Notes: generated by a model not told the origin, from the letters alone. 64,000 nucleotides of DNA from CAYWFF01 sp964458085 (GCA_964458085.1 CAYWFF010000001.1:1-64000); one strand, 5' to 3'. Positions 28,008 to 37,126 are shown, numbered from the stretch's first letter. A program made the numbers and translations.

Positions 28008-28505
28008 CTAAACAATCTGTTTTCGAAGTATAAATGGTGAAACAAGTCCGCCTAAACCTAACAGTGTAAGCATTACGGTGGGGAGCCCAAATCCTGCATC
28101 AGGGAGCTGATCGGTTGCGGTGGTTGTTCCGGTGGAGTTTTCGATACCAGTGTCTGCCGGCACATCACTTCCGGTAGTTAATGTAAAACTATACAATCCG
28201 CCAGTTGGAGATGAAAGAGCTACGCTGTGGTCCCCTTCCGTAAGGGTCGTAGCATAACTCCAGTTTCCTCCGGTGTCTGCGGAAGTTGTTGCCGACACAT
28301 CATCTATAACTATAGTTACTACTTCTGACGCAGTTGTTGTTCCAGTTAAAACTACATTTGTACTTGTATACCACCAATGGGAATATTTAGCTCCACTTGT
28401 ATCCAAGCCACCGATTGCAGTAAGGGTCAAGTCGGCAGCGAAAGCGGCGTGGGGAAAAAGTAGAAAAACAACAAGAAAAACTGAAATGATTCTGGACAGA
28501 TGCAT
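28008..28505 (-). CDS. Secreted Ser/Thr-rich protein with LPxxG-type sorting signal
   Basis: 165 residues: signal peptide (1-23, ending AFA-A), a Thr/Ser-rich Ig-like segment (VVLTGTTTASEVVTI...GNWSYATTL), then L134-P-D-A-G138, a hydrophobic helix and a short RKQIV tail. This is the layout of sortase substrates, with LPDAG in place of LPxTG. No sortase gene is in the window. Probably a small cell-surface protein. Confidence 0.75.
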   Translation of the reverse strand: MHLSRIISVFLVVFLLFPHAAFAADLTLTAIGGLDTSGAKYSHWWYTSTNVVLTGTTTASEVVTIVIDDVSATTSADTGGNWSYATTLTEGDHSVALSSPTGGLYSFTLTTGSDVPADTGIENSTGTTTATDQLPDAGFGLPTVMLTLLGLGGLVSPFILRKQIV

Positions 28506-28586
28506 TACTTATTATTACGGAAGTTTAAACACCTTGTCAATGGAGCAACAAATTAGCAAATGAAAGAAGTTGTATTATTGGTATTG

Positions 28587-29588
28587 TTATTCTGAAGTGT
28601 TTTTCCGGGTAATAACTTTCCTTACTTTCTCTTCGATGCGTTCTGCCGTAAGTCCATACTTCTCCCACAATTCTTCAGGTTTACCTGATTCACCAAATGA
28701 GTCCTGCATCCCTACAAATTCCATAGGCGTAGGCTCCCGTTTTACTAATAATTCTGCAACTGTACTCCCCAATCCGCCACTTACTTGATGCTCTTCGACA
28801 GATACTACTGCACCAGTTCGTCTGGCAACTGAAAGAATTGTTTCTTCATCAAGTGGTTTAACGGTGTGACTATTCACTACAAGCACTTCTATTCCTTGCT
28901 CTTCCAACAAATGTGCAGCTTTCAAAGCTTCAGACAATAGTGGTCCACAGGCAACTATAGCTGCCTGAGGACTAGCAGACTGCCAATAAATTTCAGCTTT
29001 ACCGATTTCAAATGGGGTTTCTTCAGTTGTCATTACAGCGGTTTTTTCGCGAGCAAGCCTTATATAAGAAGGCTTGCCGTTGTCAGCGATTGCAATTGTT
29101 GCTTTTTTCGCCTCTATTGCGTCGCAAGGAACAACAACAATCACATTAGGCAACACCCGCATCAAAGCAATGTCTTCTAGCGCTTGATGTGTTGCGCCGT
29201 CCGGACCAACGGAAACTCCGGAATGGGAACCCACAATTTTGACTGGCATTTCGTTAAGCGCAACAGTAGTTCTAATCTGCTCCCAGTTTCTCCCCGGAGA
29301 AAAAGTGGCGTATGAAGCTATAAAAGGGATTTTTCCAACTGCTGCCATTCCTGCAGCAACTGTAACTAATGCCTGTTCCGCAACCCCAACCTCAATAAAC
29401 CTTTCGGGAAATTCCTTGCGAAATAAATCCATTTTCGTGCTTTCAGTCAGATCAGCACACAAGGCAATCACCTGTTCGTTCCGCTTCCCCGTTTCCACCA
29501 AACCTTCCCCAAACCCCTGGCGGGTAGGTACCAAGTCCACTTCTGAAGTGAAAATTCTTTCTGATAACAAAAGATTCTTGTTTAACAT
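28587..29588 (-). CDS. Transketolase, C-terminal subunit
   Basis: 333 residues covering the pyrimidine-binding and C-terminal domains of transketolase: RQGFGEGLVE, the catalytic Glu region FIEVGVAEQALVTVAAGMA, and SHSGVSVGPDGATHQALEDIA. It starts 3 bp after the N-terminal subunit, so the two half-enzymes are made together. Split transketolases are frequent in archaea and CPR. It links glycolytic and pentose phosphates. Confidence 0.94.
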   Translation of the reverse strand: MLNKNLLLSERIFTSEVDLVPTRQGFGEGLVETGKRNEQVIALCADLTESTKMDLFRKEFPERFIEVGVAEQALVTVAAGMAAVGKIPFIASYATFSPGRNWEQIRTTVALNEMPVKIVGSHSGVSVGPDGATHQALEDIALMRVLPNVIVVVPCDAIEAKKATIAIADNGKPSYIRLAREKTAVMTTEETPFEIGKAEIYWQSASPQAAIVACGPLLSEALKAAHLLEEQGIEVLVVNSHTVKPLDEETILSVARRTGAVVSVEEHQVSGGLGSTVAELLVKREPTPMEFVGMQDSFGESGKPEELWEKYGLTAERIEEKVRKVITRKNTSE

Positions 29589-29591
29589 AAT

Positions 29592-30434
29592 TTATTCGTA
29601 TTCCGATTGTATCTTCCCTCCCAAACTTCTCAAATTCTGCAATGCATCAATTGCGTCCCCCAGGTCAGGTGGCTTTCCGTGCCACTCAGGCAAGTTCTCC
29701 ATAAATTCGACTCCCTTCCCCGGAATTGTCCGGCAAATTACAGCAACCGGATTGACATGAATTGCGCGTGCCTCGTTTGCTGCATCTATAATTGCCTCGA
29801 TATTGTGACCGTCTATTTCCAACACCGTCCAGTTAAATGCTTCATACTTTGCCCGTAAAGGCTCGAGAGGCATCACATCTTCTGTATAGCCGTCAATTTG
29901 AATGTTATTACGGTCAATAAACATTGTTAAATTAGCCAAATTGTATTTACCGGCAAAAAGAACCGCTTCCCAATGATTTCCTTCCTGATGCTCTCCGTCT
30001 GAAGTTACTGCATAAACTCTGTTAGTTTTGCCGTCCATCCTTAAGCCGTAGGCCATTCCCGAAGCTTGTGCTAAACCAGAGCCTAAGGGACCTGAAGTTG
30101 TTTCAATTCCTGGGAGTTTGGTACGTTCAGGATGACCTTGAAGTCTTGTGCCTAACTTCCGGAGAGTTAACAATTCCGATATGGGAAAATAGCCGGCATG
30201 GGCAAGTGTCGCATAAAGTACTGGAGTGATGTGTCCGCAGGAAAGCACCAATCGGTCACGTTCTTCCCACATTGGCTCATCAGGATTATGCTTTAAAATG
30301 TTAAAATACAAAGCAGTAAACACGTCTGCCATCCCCAAAGGCCCTGCAGAATGCCCGCTTCCTGCTTCTAAAAGCATTTTGACAATATCCTGTCTTATTT
30401 CGTTGGCTCTACTCTCGAGTTCCTGTGTTGTCAT
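29592..30434 (-). CDS. Transketolase, N-terminal (thiamine diphosphate-binding) subunit
   Basis: 280 residues with the ThDP-binding elements: GSGHSAGPLGMADV, ETTSGPLGSGLAQASGMAYG and the SDGEHQEGNHWEA motif that binds the diphosphate through Mg2+. It forms the active site with the C-terminal subunit encoded immediately downstream. Four ATTCGTA repeats lie in its upstream region. Confidence 0.94.
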   Translation of the reverse strand: MTTQELESRANEIRQDIVKMLLEAGSGHSAGPLGMADVFTALYFNILKHNPDEPMWEERDRLVLSCGHITPVLYATLAHAGYFPISELLTLRKLGTRLQGHPERTKLPGIETTSGPLGSGLAQASGMAYGLRMDGKTNRVYAVTSDGEHQEGNHWEAVLFAGKYNLANLTMFIDRNNIQIDGYTEDVMPLEPLRAKYEAFNWTVLEIDGHNIEAIIDAANEARAIHVNPVAVICRTIPGKGVEFMENLPEWHGKPPDLGDAIDALQNLRSLGGKIQSEYE

Positions 30435-30544
30435 ATTTAGCGAATTAAAATAGTTCTACCAATTTAGTAAAGAATATTAAATATTCTAGCCCGATAAAAA
30501 GTGTGTTTCCTTTGTGTTTATTTCCAACTTTACAAAACCATATT

Positions 30545-30580
30545 ATTCGTAGCTATTCGTATCATTCGTACTCATTCGTA
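30545..30580. repeat. Four helically phased ATTCGTA repeats
   Basis: ATTCGTA occurs at 30545-30551, 30555-30561, 30564-30570 and 30574-30580, that is every 9-10 bp. The array is about 110 bp upstream of the transketolase start and just after the end of the LOG-family gene. It may be a binding array for a regulator, or a slipped simple repeat. The rest of the 30435-30594 gap shows nothing else clear. Confidence 0.6.
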
Positions 30581-30594
30581 GATTAGTATCATTA

Positions 30595-31245
30595 TTAAGT
30601 CATGAATGCTTTCTCACTACACACCTTGCAATGGCTGTGGTCTATTTTTTGAAGTTTGTGTTCAAACTTTTGAATAGTAGGCAAAACATCCTCTCGTCTT
30701 TCGACAATCTCAAATGAATTCATTTCCTGATAATCTATGTTCATGTTCCGCTTTATAGCGTCAACAATTTCGTGCCAGAAGTCTCCATAGAGAATAAACG
30801 GTTTATGGTGTCCATGATAAAGTTTGGACAGAACCCAAGCTGTCCCGAATTCGCTTAAAGTACCAGATCCGCCTTTAAAAATAATAAACATATCCGCATG
30901 TTCCAGAAGTTTAAACATTCGCTCAATATAGTTTGTTGTCTTTATTTCATCAGTAGTAATATTTCTGACATACCGACCTTCAAATCCCGGTGCGTCTTTC
31001 GGATAAAAAGTCACGGAAATGGTTTCCCCATGTACTGCTGCAGCTCCTTGGGTGGCTGCATACATCACTCCCGGGCCGCCGCCATTTACAATCGTAAAGC
31101 CTTCTAATGAAAGCTCCTTTGCCAATTCATAAGCGTCTTTAAAAACGGGATCTGTTTCAGGTATGTTTGCATCCCCGAAAAAAGCAATATTTTTTAAAAG
31201 CGGGCGCGGAAAAGGAACGGAACTTGCTTTGGTTTTCTCACCCAT
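30595..31245 (-). CDS. LOG-family protein (TIGR00730-like)
   Basis: 216 residues with the Rossmann-type LOG motifs NGGGPGVMYAATQGA and the PGGxGTxxE variant KGGSGTLSEFGTAW. Family members are cytokinin-releasing phosphoribohydrolases or nucleotide 5'-monophosphate nucleosidases, often misnamed lysine decarboxylases. The C-terminus adds HCKVCSEKA, a possible metal site. It overlaps the Rpe-like gene by 8 bp. Confidence 0.85.
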   Translation of the reverse strand: MGEKTKASSVPFPRPLLKNIAFFGDANIPETDPVFKDAYELAKELSLEGFTIVNGGGPGVMYAATQGAAAVHGETISVTFYPKDAPGFEGRYVRNITTDEIKTTNYIERMFKLLEHADMFIIFKGGSGTLSEFGTAWVLSKLYHGHHKPFILYGDFWHEIVDAIKRNMNIDYQEMNSFEIVERREDVLPTIQKFEHKLQKIDHSHCKVCSEKAFMT

Positions 31246-31891
31246 GAAGTTTTATCTCCTTTTCAAATTCTTCCAAGTTAGTTTTTAGATCCCTTTCAAA
31301 AAGCCTTATACCAATAGCCAATTCATCTGCTCCTGCTTCGACAATTTCCTTAGCATTTTCCGGGGTGATACCGATATCGGAAATTATGGAAAACGGAGTA
31401 TCATCTTTTTTACGTAATTCATTTAATTCCTTTATTTTACCTAAAGCCCTTTTGTCAAAAGGCTGTCCGCCGAATCCTGCCGAGCCGTTAAGAATCAAAA
31501 CCGTATCAAGATCAGTCAAGATTTCCTTGTCTAGAGCGCCCAGCGGAGTTTCAATATCCAAAGCAAGTCCTACTTTGCAGCCAGTTGCTTGGACTTTACC
31601 AATAAACTCTATCTGGCTTTCCATCATTTCAATTTGACCAATTATTCGCTCCGCCATACCTCGCACACAGCGCTCTACCCAGTCGATAGGGTTTCTAACC
31701 ATTAAATGGTAATCAAGTCTGAGGGAACTTTCGAGATCAGAAAAAACTGACGGATCAACTGTTTTATTGGCTGCAAATTCACCATCAATAATATCAATTT
31801 GGAACTTTTCAACTAAGTCCTCGCACTGTTCAATCCAGTTTTTAATTTCATTAGGATCGTTTGAAATAGGTGATGGGATAATTATCGCCAT
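31238..31891 (-). CDS. Ribulose-phosphate 3-epimerase-like protein
   Basis: 217 residues in a TIM-barrel pattern with epimerase family landmarks: QIDIIDGEFAANKT (standard HVDVMDGxFVPN), YHLMVRNP, and GFGGQPF. The first metal-ligand His of the standard motif is replaced by Gln-Ile, so activity is not certain. Its location with transketolase and RpiB supports a pentose-phosphate role. It overlaps both neighbours, so translation is coupled. Confidence 0.8.
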   Translation of the reverse strand: MAIIIPSPISNDPNEIKNWIEQCEDLVEKFQIDIIDGEFAANKTVDPSVFSDLESSLRLDYHLMVRNPIDWVERCVRGMAERIIGQIEMMESQIEFIGKVQATGCKVGLALDIETPLGALDKEILTDLDTVLILNGSAGFGGQPFDKRALGKIKELNELRKKDDTPFSIISDIGITPENAKEIVEAGADELAIGIRLFERDLKTNLEEFEKEIKLHG

Positions 31892-32367
31892 AGTAAGGAA
31901 AATGTTTCCAAAGCTTTGTGTTGGGTTGTCTCAAAATGAGTCTCAGGTCGTTTTTCCATAACCAAACTCATGGCCTCAGCAACACTCATTTCTTTATAGC
32001 GAATAAGGTAAGCCGCAACAAGTGTCGGGCTTCTTCCATGGCCATTTCTGCAGTGAACGTAAATGATGTTCCCATTCTCAACCGCTTCGTGAATAAGTGT
32101 GGTTCCAATTCGAAGTTGATCCGGACTCGGCGCGTCACCATCAACAACAGGAAGCCAAGCATACATATCAATATCATCAGGTGGTGTTTCTTTTTTCTCG
32201 GCTGCCAGATTAATCTCCAAACAAACACCAAGTTTTTTAAATTCATCTGCGTGGAAGGTACACTCTCTTCCGGTACAGAAGTCCGACCCTACATAAATCT
32301 GTTCAGTTATTTGCGAATAGTCAAAAGTGTGTTCATCGTTTCTACCATGTGGTTCCGGCTTATCCAT
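31882..32367 (-). CDS. Dual-specificity (cysteine) phosphatase
   Basis: 161 residues with the CX5R signature H-C106-R-N-G-H-G-R112-S-P-T and a general-acid Asp in the VVDGDAPS region, typical of the small DSP/protein-tyrosine phosphatase fold. Overlaps the Rpe-like gene by 10 bp and follows GAPDH by 2 bp. It may act on phosphoproteins or on a sugar phosphate or phosphoinositide; its place inside a sugar-phosphate operon makes a metabolite substrate worth testing. Confidence 0.87.
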   Translation of the reverse strand: MDKPEPHGRNDEHTFDYSQITEQIYVGSDFCTGRECTFHADEFKKLGVCLEINLAAEKKETPPDDIDMYAWLPVVDGDAPSPDQLRIGTTLIHEAVENGNIIYVHCRNGHGRSPTLVAAYLIRYKEMSVAEAMSLVMEKRPETHFETTQHKALETFSLLWR

Positions 32368-32369
32368 AT

Positions 32370-33488
32370 TTACTTTGTTTGAAATGAAAGTGTTAAAGGA
32401 TCTGTTGGAGCTTTTGACGAATCAAGAGTTCTACCTACCCTAATTACCTGTTCGACAAGCCGGTTTGCATAACCCCATTCATTATCATACCAAGCAAAAA
32501 CTTTCACCATATTTCCCGCAACCACTTGCGTTAAAGAAAGGTCAACTATTGTCGACTCGCTTCTGCCGATAATATCGCTTGATACTAAAGGTTCCTCAGA
32601 AACTGCAAGTATTCCCTTGTATAAGGGGTTTTCCGATGCTTCAGTAAAAGCTTGATTAACCAGTTCAGGAGTCACATTTTGTCTCAAAAGTAAAGTAAAG
32701 TCAGTAATTGACCCCGTTGCCGTTGGGACCCTTAGAGACATTCCGTCAAACAGCCCTTTAAGCTCAGGAATGGTTTCTGTCGTCGCAATCGCAGCGCCGG
32801 TTGTGGTGGGAATGATATTTTCTGCTGCCGCCCGTGCACGCCGTAAATCCTTGTGGGAATTATCCTGCAAATTCTGATCATCGGTGTAGCTATGGACCGT
32901 GGTCATCATTGCTTTATCGATACCGAATTTAGCATGCATAACGGCAGCAACGGGTGCTACACAATTTGTGGTACAGGAAGCATTCGATAAAACATCAATT
33001 CCGTCTCCGTCACTGTCTCCTTTATATTCATTTACACTTAAAACGAAGGTGCCTACATTTCCTCCCTTTGAAGGTGCAGACAAAACAACCCTTTTAGCTC
33101 CTCCCAAAGCATGTTTTTTAGCATCTTCTTCTTTGGTAAAGGCACCGGTTGCTTCAATTACCACGTTGGCTTCGTATTTACCCCAAGGTATTTTTGCAGG
33201 GTCCCTCTGGGCAAGAACCGCTACCTGTTTTCCGTCTGCTTTCAAATACCCTATTAGGGGATCTTCATCGGTCGCTTCTTTTGCATCCTTCACTTTTTCC
33301 CACTTAACATCTTTTTCAAATTTCCGATACATTGTGTCATGGTTAACCAAGTATGCCCATCCATCCACATTCATGGATCCGGATGTATTTAAAACAGTAA
33401 TATCTAATTCAGAAGTATGTTTCAGAATCCAAATTCGAAATGCTATCCGTCCTATTCGTCCAAAACCATTTATTCCCACTTTTATCAT
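32370..33488 (-). CDS. gap: Glyceraldehyde-3-phosphate dehydrogenase
   Basis: 372 residues: N-terminal NAD-binding GINGFGRIGR, the catalytic SNASC172TTNC motif, and conserved GAAIATTETIPELKGLFDGMSLRVP and WYDNEWGYANR. It has small insertions compared with the 330-residue enzymes (for example VKDAKEATDEDP and GDSDGDGID). It is the first gene of a tight leftward operon with the phosphatase, Rpe-like and LOG genes. Confidence 0.96.
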   Translation of the reverse strand: MIKVGINGFGRIGRIAFRIWILKHTSELDITVLNTSGSMNVDGWAYLVNHDTMYRKFEKDVKWEKVKDAKEATDEDPLIGYLKADGKQVAVLAQRDPAKIPWGKYEANVVIEATGAFTKEEDAKKHALGGAKRVVLSAPSKGGNVGTFVLSVNEYKGDSDGDGIDVLSNASCTTNCVAPVAAVMHAKFGIDKAMMTTVHSYTDDQNLQDNSHKDLRRARAAAENIIPTTTGAAIATTETIPELKGLFDGMSLRVPTATGSITDFTLLLRQNVTPELVNQAFTEASENPLYKGILAVSEEPLVSSDIIGRSESTIVDLSLTQVVAGNMVKVFAWYDNEWGYANRLVEQVIRVGRTLDSSKAPTDPLTLSFQTK

Positions 33489-33561
33489 ACTTTTAGCGTA
33501 TACAATTTTATGCTTATTGACAATAGCATACGGTGCTTAGCGTATAATCAAAAGAGCCGAA

Positions 33562-34677
33562 ATGGAAAAATCAGCAAAAAAAGTTCTAGTTCTCACCACC
33601 AAGTGGGGACATCTTAGTATTGCACGCGCAGTTTACGATGCTTTAGACAATTCATCCTGTCAAGCGGTGGTGGAACAAATTGCAGTTGAAAAACTGTCTG
33701 ATCATTCGTATACCACTGTTTACCGCCTCTTCCCTCATATGTGGAAGGTCCCTTTTCGATTAGCGGAAAAGGAAAGAATCGGTAAGCTGACTAAAAAGTA
33801 TTTAAAACATACTTACCGAAAAAAAGTTGCCGAATTGATTAAGCTTCATGAACCAGACATTGTTATTAATACATATTTCGGATTAAACCCGGTGCTTGAA
33901 ATGTATGCCGAGAAAGGATTGCCTGTATTTAACATCGTTGCCAATCCCAGAACGTTCAGTAAACTGGAATTAAGCAATAAACTTGTGAATTTGCTGTTTG
34001 ATAGCAAGGCAATAAAGGATGCCGTAAAACTGGGAATTGCAAAACAAAAGTGTGTTCAGGCTGGATGGTTTGTCCGAAAAGAATTTCAGGAGTCATATAA
34101 CAAAATAGAAATTAGAAAATCCTTAAAAATGAACTCTGCCGTATTTACTGTTTGTATAGTTGGCGGAAGCGACGGCATTTACAGCATTCTGAAAGTTCTC
34201 CCTGCATTTATAAAATCTCCCGAACCTGTACAGGTGGTTTTTGTGGCCGGTAATAATACCCAACTTTTAAGGGCAGTCAATGGCTTTAAAAAACTGGCTG
34301 AATCTGAGACAAATCACAAAACAACACTTATTCCTATCGGCTTTACCCATGAGCTTGATTTATATTTAAAAGCATCGGATCTCGTCGTCGGAAAAGCCGG
34401 ACCAAACCTTCTTTTTGAAACCGCAGCAACACACACTCCCTTCTTTGCAGTAACCCACATTACAGGCCAAGAAGACGGAAATTTAGAAATATTAAAAAAA
34501 TTAAAACTCGGGATAGTTGAGGAAAACCCGGTTAAAGCTGTTCGATTAATTCGCCACATTCTTAAAAAACCTAGTTACCTTAACCGGTTCACGAAATCCG
34601 TAGATAAAATGTCGTCTTACAATAAGTTAGCTGCAGCAAAACTTGTGAGTTTACTAGAGGAAGAAAGAGACAACTAA
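33562..34677 (+). CDS. Glycosyltransferase of the MGDG synthase/MurG-like (GT28) type
   Basis: 371 residues with an N-terminal VLVLTTKWGHLSIARAVYDAL region as in diacylglycerol glucosyltransferases (normally GxGH, here KWGH) and a C-terminal UDP-sugar site (VVGKAGPNLLFETAATHTPFF, matching SKPGG.. type motifs). It probably glycosylates a membrane lipid. TATAAT lies at 33543-33548, 13 nt before the ATG. It converges with pgk. Confidence 0.8.
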   Translation: MEKSAKKVLVLTTKWGHLSIARAVYDALDNSSCQAVVEQIAVEKLSDHSYTTVYRLFPHMWKVPFRLAEKERIGKLTKKYLKHTYRKKVAELIKLHEPDIVINTYFGLNPVLEMYAEKGLPVFNIVANPRTFSKLELSNKLVNLLFDSKAIKDAVKLGIAKQKCVQAGWFVRKEFQESYNKIEIRKSLKMNSAVFTVCIVGGSDGIYSILKVLPAFIKSPEPVQVVFVAGNNTQLLRAVNGFKKLAESETNHKTTLIPIGFTHELDLYLKASDLVVGKAGPNLLFETAATHTPFFAVTHITGQEDGNLEILKKLKLGIVEENPVKAVRLIRHILKKPSYLNRFTKSVDKMSSYNKLAAAKLVSLLEEERDN

Positions 34678-34682
34678 TCTTT

Positions 34683-35690
34683 CTAATTGTTGTTTACTAA
34701 AGCTTCAATTCCCGGAAGTGCTTTGTGAGCCAGAAATTCAAGCATTGCACCTCCACCGACTGAAATCCAATCAAATTTTTCAGTCAACCTTAAAAGTTTT
34801 AACGCAGCTTCAGTGTCTCCACCTCCTGCCACTTTAAATGCTGATGAGCCAGCGACAGCCTTAAATACTCGTTCAGTTCCCTGCCTGTGACCTTCTTCTT
34901 CAAACCTACCAATTGGTCCACCAACCACAATTGTCTGGGCGTTTTTAATAACTTCTTCAAATTTTTCAACTGAATGGAGCGTAATGTCTTCTTTGTCAGG
35001 CAGAAGTTTTGCAATCAACACTTTGTCATCATTTTCGTACAGCCCCTGAAATTCAATAATTTCAGGTAGTCTCCCAGCTACCAATATAGTGTCACTAAAG
35101 TTTTTAAAAGGCTCAATATATGCTAATTTATCTTCTTTTAGCCCACTAAGTATGATTATTACAGGACGCTTTGGATTATCAAATACTTTGCTCAAGTTTT
35201 CCACTTCTTGCACCATACGCGGACCAGCAGCATGAGGCAAAAGTTTAGGCAAACCGACTATAGACGCATGCTTCCGGTGAGAAATGCCAAATGCTTCGTT
35301 AACGTATAAATCTCCAAGTGAAGCCAGCTTTTGAGTAAACTGTTCATCGTTTAACACCTCCCCCGCCTCAAACCTCAAGTTTTCCAATAAGCAAATTCTT
35401 GCATCGGGCAGTGTTTCGGGAGTGACTTCAGTGACAAAAGATACTTGTTCTCCAACAAGATTAGTTAACATTGTTGCAACCGGTTCCATACTAAATTCCA
35501 TATCTCTACCCTCAGGTCTTCCGCGGGTACCCAGAATAATAATTCTGTCTGGGTTTTTTGCCAGTATTGTTCGGACGGTATCGGCAAGCACCTGGAGTCG
35601 TAAACTGTTTTCTGACTCAACGTCAGTATCTCCCCGAAGAAGTACTGGTTTGCCACTTAAATCAAGTGTTTCAATTCCTGGCAGATTCAT
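34683..35690 (-). CDS. pgk: Phosphoglycerate kinase, short and divergent
   Basis: About 335 residues, clearly shorter than the usual 390-420. Family landmarks remain: VLLRGD (usually R-x-D-x-N), LLENLRF, YVNEAFGISHRKHAS, GGPIGRFE, AGGGDTEAAL and the C-terminal ISVGGGAMLEFLA. The substrate-site Asn of DFNVP is changed (DTDVE). Starting at ATG 35690 it overlaps rpiB by 20 bp. Either a compact CPR enzyme or a paralogue of altered specificity; no other PGK is in the window. Confidence 0.87.
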   Translation of the reverse strand: MNLPGIETLDLSGKPVLLRGDTDVESENSLRLQVLADTVRTILAKNPDRIIILGTRGRPEGRDMEFSMEPVATMLTNLVGEQVSFVTEVTPETLPDARICLLENLRFEAGEVLNDEQFTQKLASLGDLYVNEAFGISHRKHASIVGLPKLLPHAAGPRMVQEVENLSKVFDNPKRPVIIILSGLKEDKLAYIEPFKNFSDTILVAGRLPEIIEFQGLYENDDKVLIAKLLPDKEDITLHSVEKFEEVIKNAQTIVVGGPIGRFEEEGHRQGTERVFKAVAGSSAFKVAGGGDTEAALKLLRLTEKFDWISVGGGAMLEFLAHKALPGIEALVNNN

Positions 35691-36123
35691 ATTCGGCAAC
35701 TTTTTCTAATCTTTGTATGTATTTATCTTCATTTGAAAATTTGGTAGTTAGAAATGTGTCCACGATCGCGTGCGCAACCTCCAAATTAACATAATCAGCA
35801 CCGAGCGCAAGTATATTTGCATTATTGTGTTCCCGAGCTTTTTTCGCCATTTCAACTGAAGTTGCAACCGCAGCCCTAATTCCTTTCACTTTATTGGCAG
35901 CTATTGCTTCACCGTTTCCGGAACGACCTAAAACAATTCCAAGAGCCTTTTTATCTTTTGCTATCTTTTCGGCTAAAGGAATAACAAAGTCGGAATAGTC
36001 ATCGTCTTTTACAAATTCTAAATTCCCCAGATCGCTGACGTCATACTTTTTCCCTTCCAAATATTTTTGTATGTTCTCTTTGAGAAACCATCCCCCATGA
36101 TCTGATGCCAGGTAAATTTTCAT
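35671..36123 (-). CDS. rpiB: Ribose-5-phosphate isomerase B
   Basis: 150 residues, family length, with LASDHGGWFLKENI and GIVLGRSGNGEAIAANKVKGIRAA (the standard motif carries a catalytic Cys after GTG; here it reads GRSGNG) and REHNNANILALGADYV. It interconverts ribose and ribulose 5-phosphates, fitting the transketolase and Rpe-like genes nearby. Confidence 0.92.
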   Translation of the reverse strand: MKIYLASDHGGWFLKENIQKYLEGKKYDVSDLGNLEFVKDDDYSDFVIPLAEKIAKDKKALGIVLGRSGNGEAIAANKVKGIRAAVATSVEMAKKAREHNNANILALGADYVNLEVAHAIVDTFLTTKFSNEDKYIQRLEKVAEYESARN

Positions 36124-36203
36124 AAAATTAAAACGTCTCTAAAAAATCCGATAAACGTAGTCCATAATGTCATTAGTCGCCAGCTCCGATTGCCTTAAAT
36201 TAT

Positions 36204-36863
36204 TTATTTTTTAAATCCATTTATCAGTTCTCGAAGTTCTTTCTCGGGATCACCTGCTTTAACGATGCCCGTTGCTATTGCTATACCCTGAGCTCCAAGC
36301 TTTAAGCTGGTTGCAACATCCTCCACAGTGTGCACCCCAGCTCCCACTATAAGCGGAATATTGACCGCTTGTGCAATTGTTGCTGCTTTGACAATAACAT
36401 CCGGCCTTGCGGTAGCAACGGAACGTGTAGTACTGCCCACCAATTCAGGTGGCTCATACGCAAGGTAGGTAGGTTTAAAACGAACAACTACATCAAGTTC
36501 ATCAGTATCAGCAGCAAATATAAGTGTTTCCAGCCCCACCTGTTTTGCTCTGGTTACTGCTTTAGATAAATCTTCAAACTGGAAGAATTTTTTCTCTGAG
36601 TGGTTTAAGAAAGTCCCCGAAGCACCATCCTCTTTTACTGCTTCTGCAATTACTGAACCGGTGTGTGCTCCGAATTCTACAGGGTCAATATGCTGTGCCC
36701 AAACTGTTTCTGACACGCTGCTGACTTCTTTGATGTCTCCTGACTGAACAACCGGAATTATGGGAATGCCGGTTTCTTCCGACACTTTGACAAGAACTTG
36801 TGAAAGTTTAACTGCATCTTGTCCTGTCCCTTCGGGATAAGCTTTGAAATTAACAAATATCAT
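36204..36863 (-). CDS. tpiA: Triosephosphate isomerase, archaeal type
   Basis: 219 residues, about 30 shorter than bacterial enzymes. It has the archaeal-type pattern: FVNFKAYPEGTG, FGAHTGSVIAEAVKEDGASGTFLNHSEKK (catalytic His in NHSE), LAYEPPELVGS (catalytic Glu) and a GAGVHTVEDV phosphate loop. The start overlaps the glutaredoxin stop by 4 bp. Confidence 0.93.
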   Translation of the reverse strand: MIFVNFKAYPEGTGQDAVKLSQVLVKVSEETGIPIIPVVQSGDIKEVSSVSETVWAQHIDPVEFGAHTGSVIAEAVKEDGASGTFLNHSEKKFFQFEDLSKAVTRAKQVGLETLIFAADTDELDVVVRFKPTYLAYEPPELVGSTTRSVATARPDVIVKAATIAQAVNIPLIVGAGVHTVEDVATSLKLGAQGIAIATGIVKAGDPEKELRELINGFKK

Positions 36864-37114
36864 GGAGCCAATTTAAAAACGGTTTGCAACTTACCCTTAT
36901 CAAAACCTACTATTGTCTCTTTAGAACCGTCTTCTCTCTCGACGACAGTAAAAGGAACCCCCATAAATCCATGGGAGTCTGCCATCATCACCTTTTGCGC
37001 ATCCGGATCCTGATCGACTAATTTTTCTGTAAAAGGAATATTTTTACCGGTTAAATAGTCCATCATTAATTTACAGTAAGGACAGGTTGTTGTTGCAAAA
37101 ACAGTAACTATCAT
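36860..37114 (-). CDS. Glutaredoxin-like protein
   Basis: 84 residues with the redox motif C11-P-Y-C14 and the cis-Pro in GVPFTVVE, typical of glutaredoxin or NrdH-redoxin. It is 12 bp downstream of a CcdA-type thiol electron transporter. It could reduce the C-terminal cysteine tails of the three NrdJ enzymes or accept electrons from CcdA; both are inferences. Confidence 0.9.
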   Translation of the reverse strand: MIVTVFATTTCPYCKLMMDYLTGKNIPFTEKLVDQDPDAQKVMMADSHGFMGVPFTVVEREDGSKETIVGFDKGKLQTVFKLAP

Positions 37115-37126
37115 ATAGTTATTAAG

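Noticed and set aside
30545..30580. CRISPR array
   Set aside because: The repeat unit is 7 bp with 2-3-bp spacers, far too short, and no cas genes are present.
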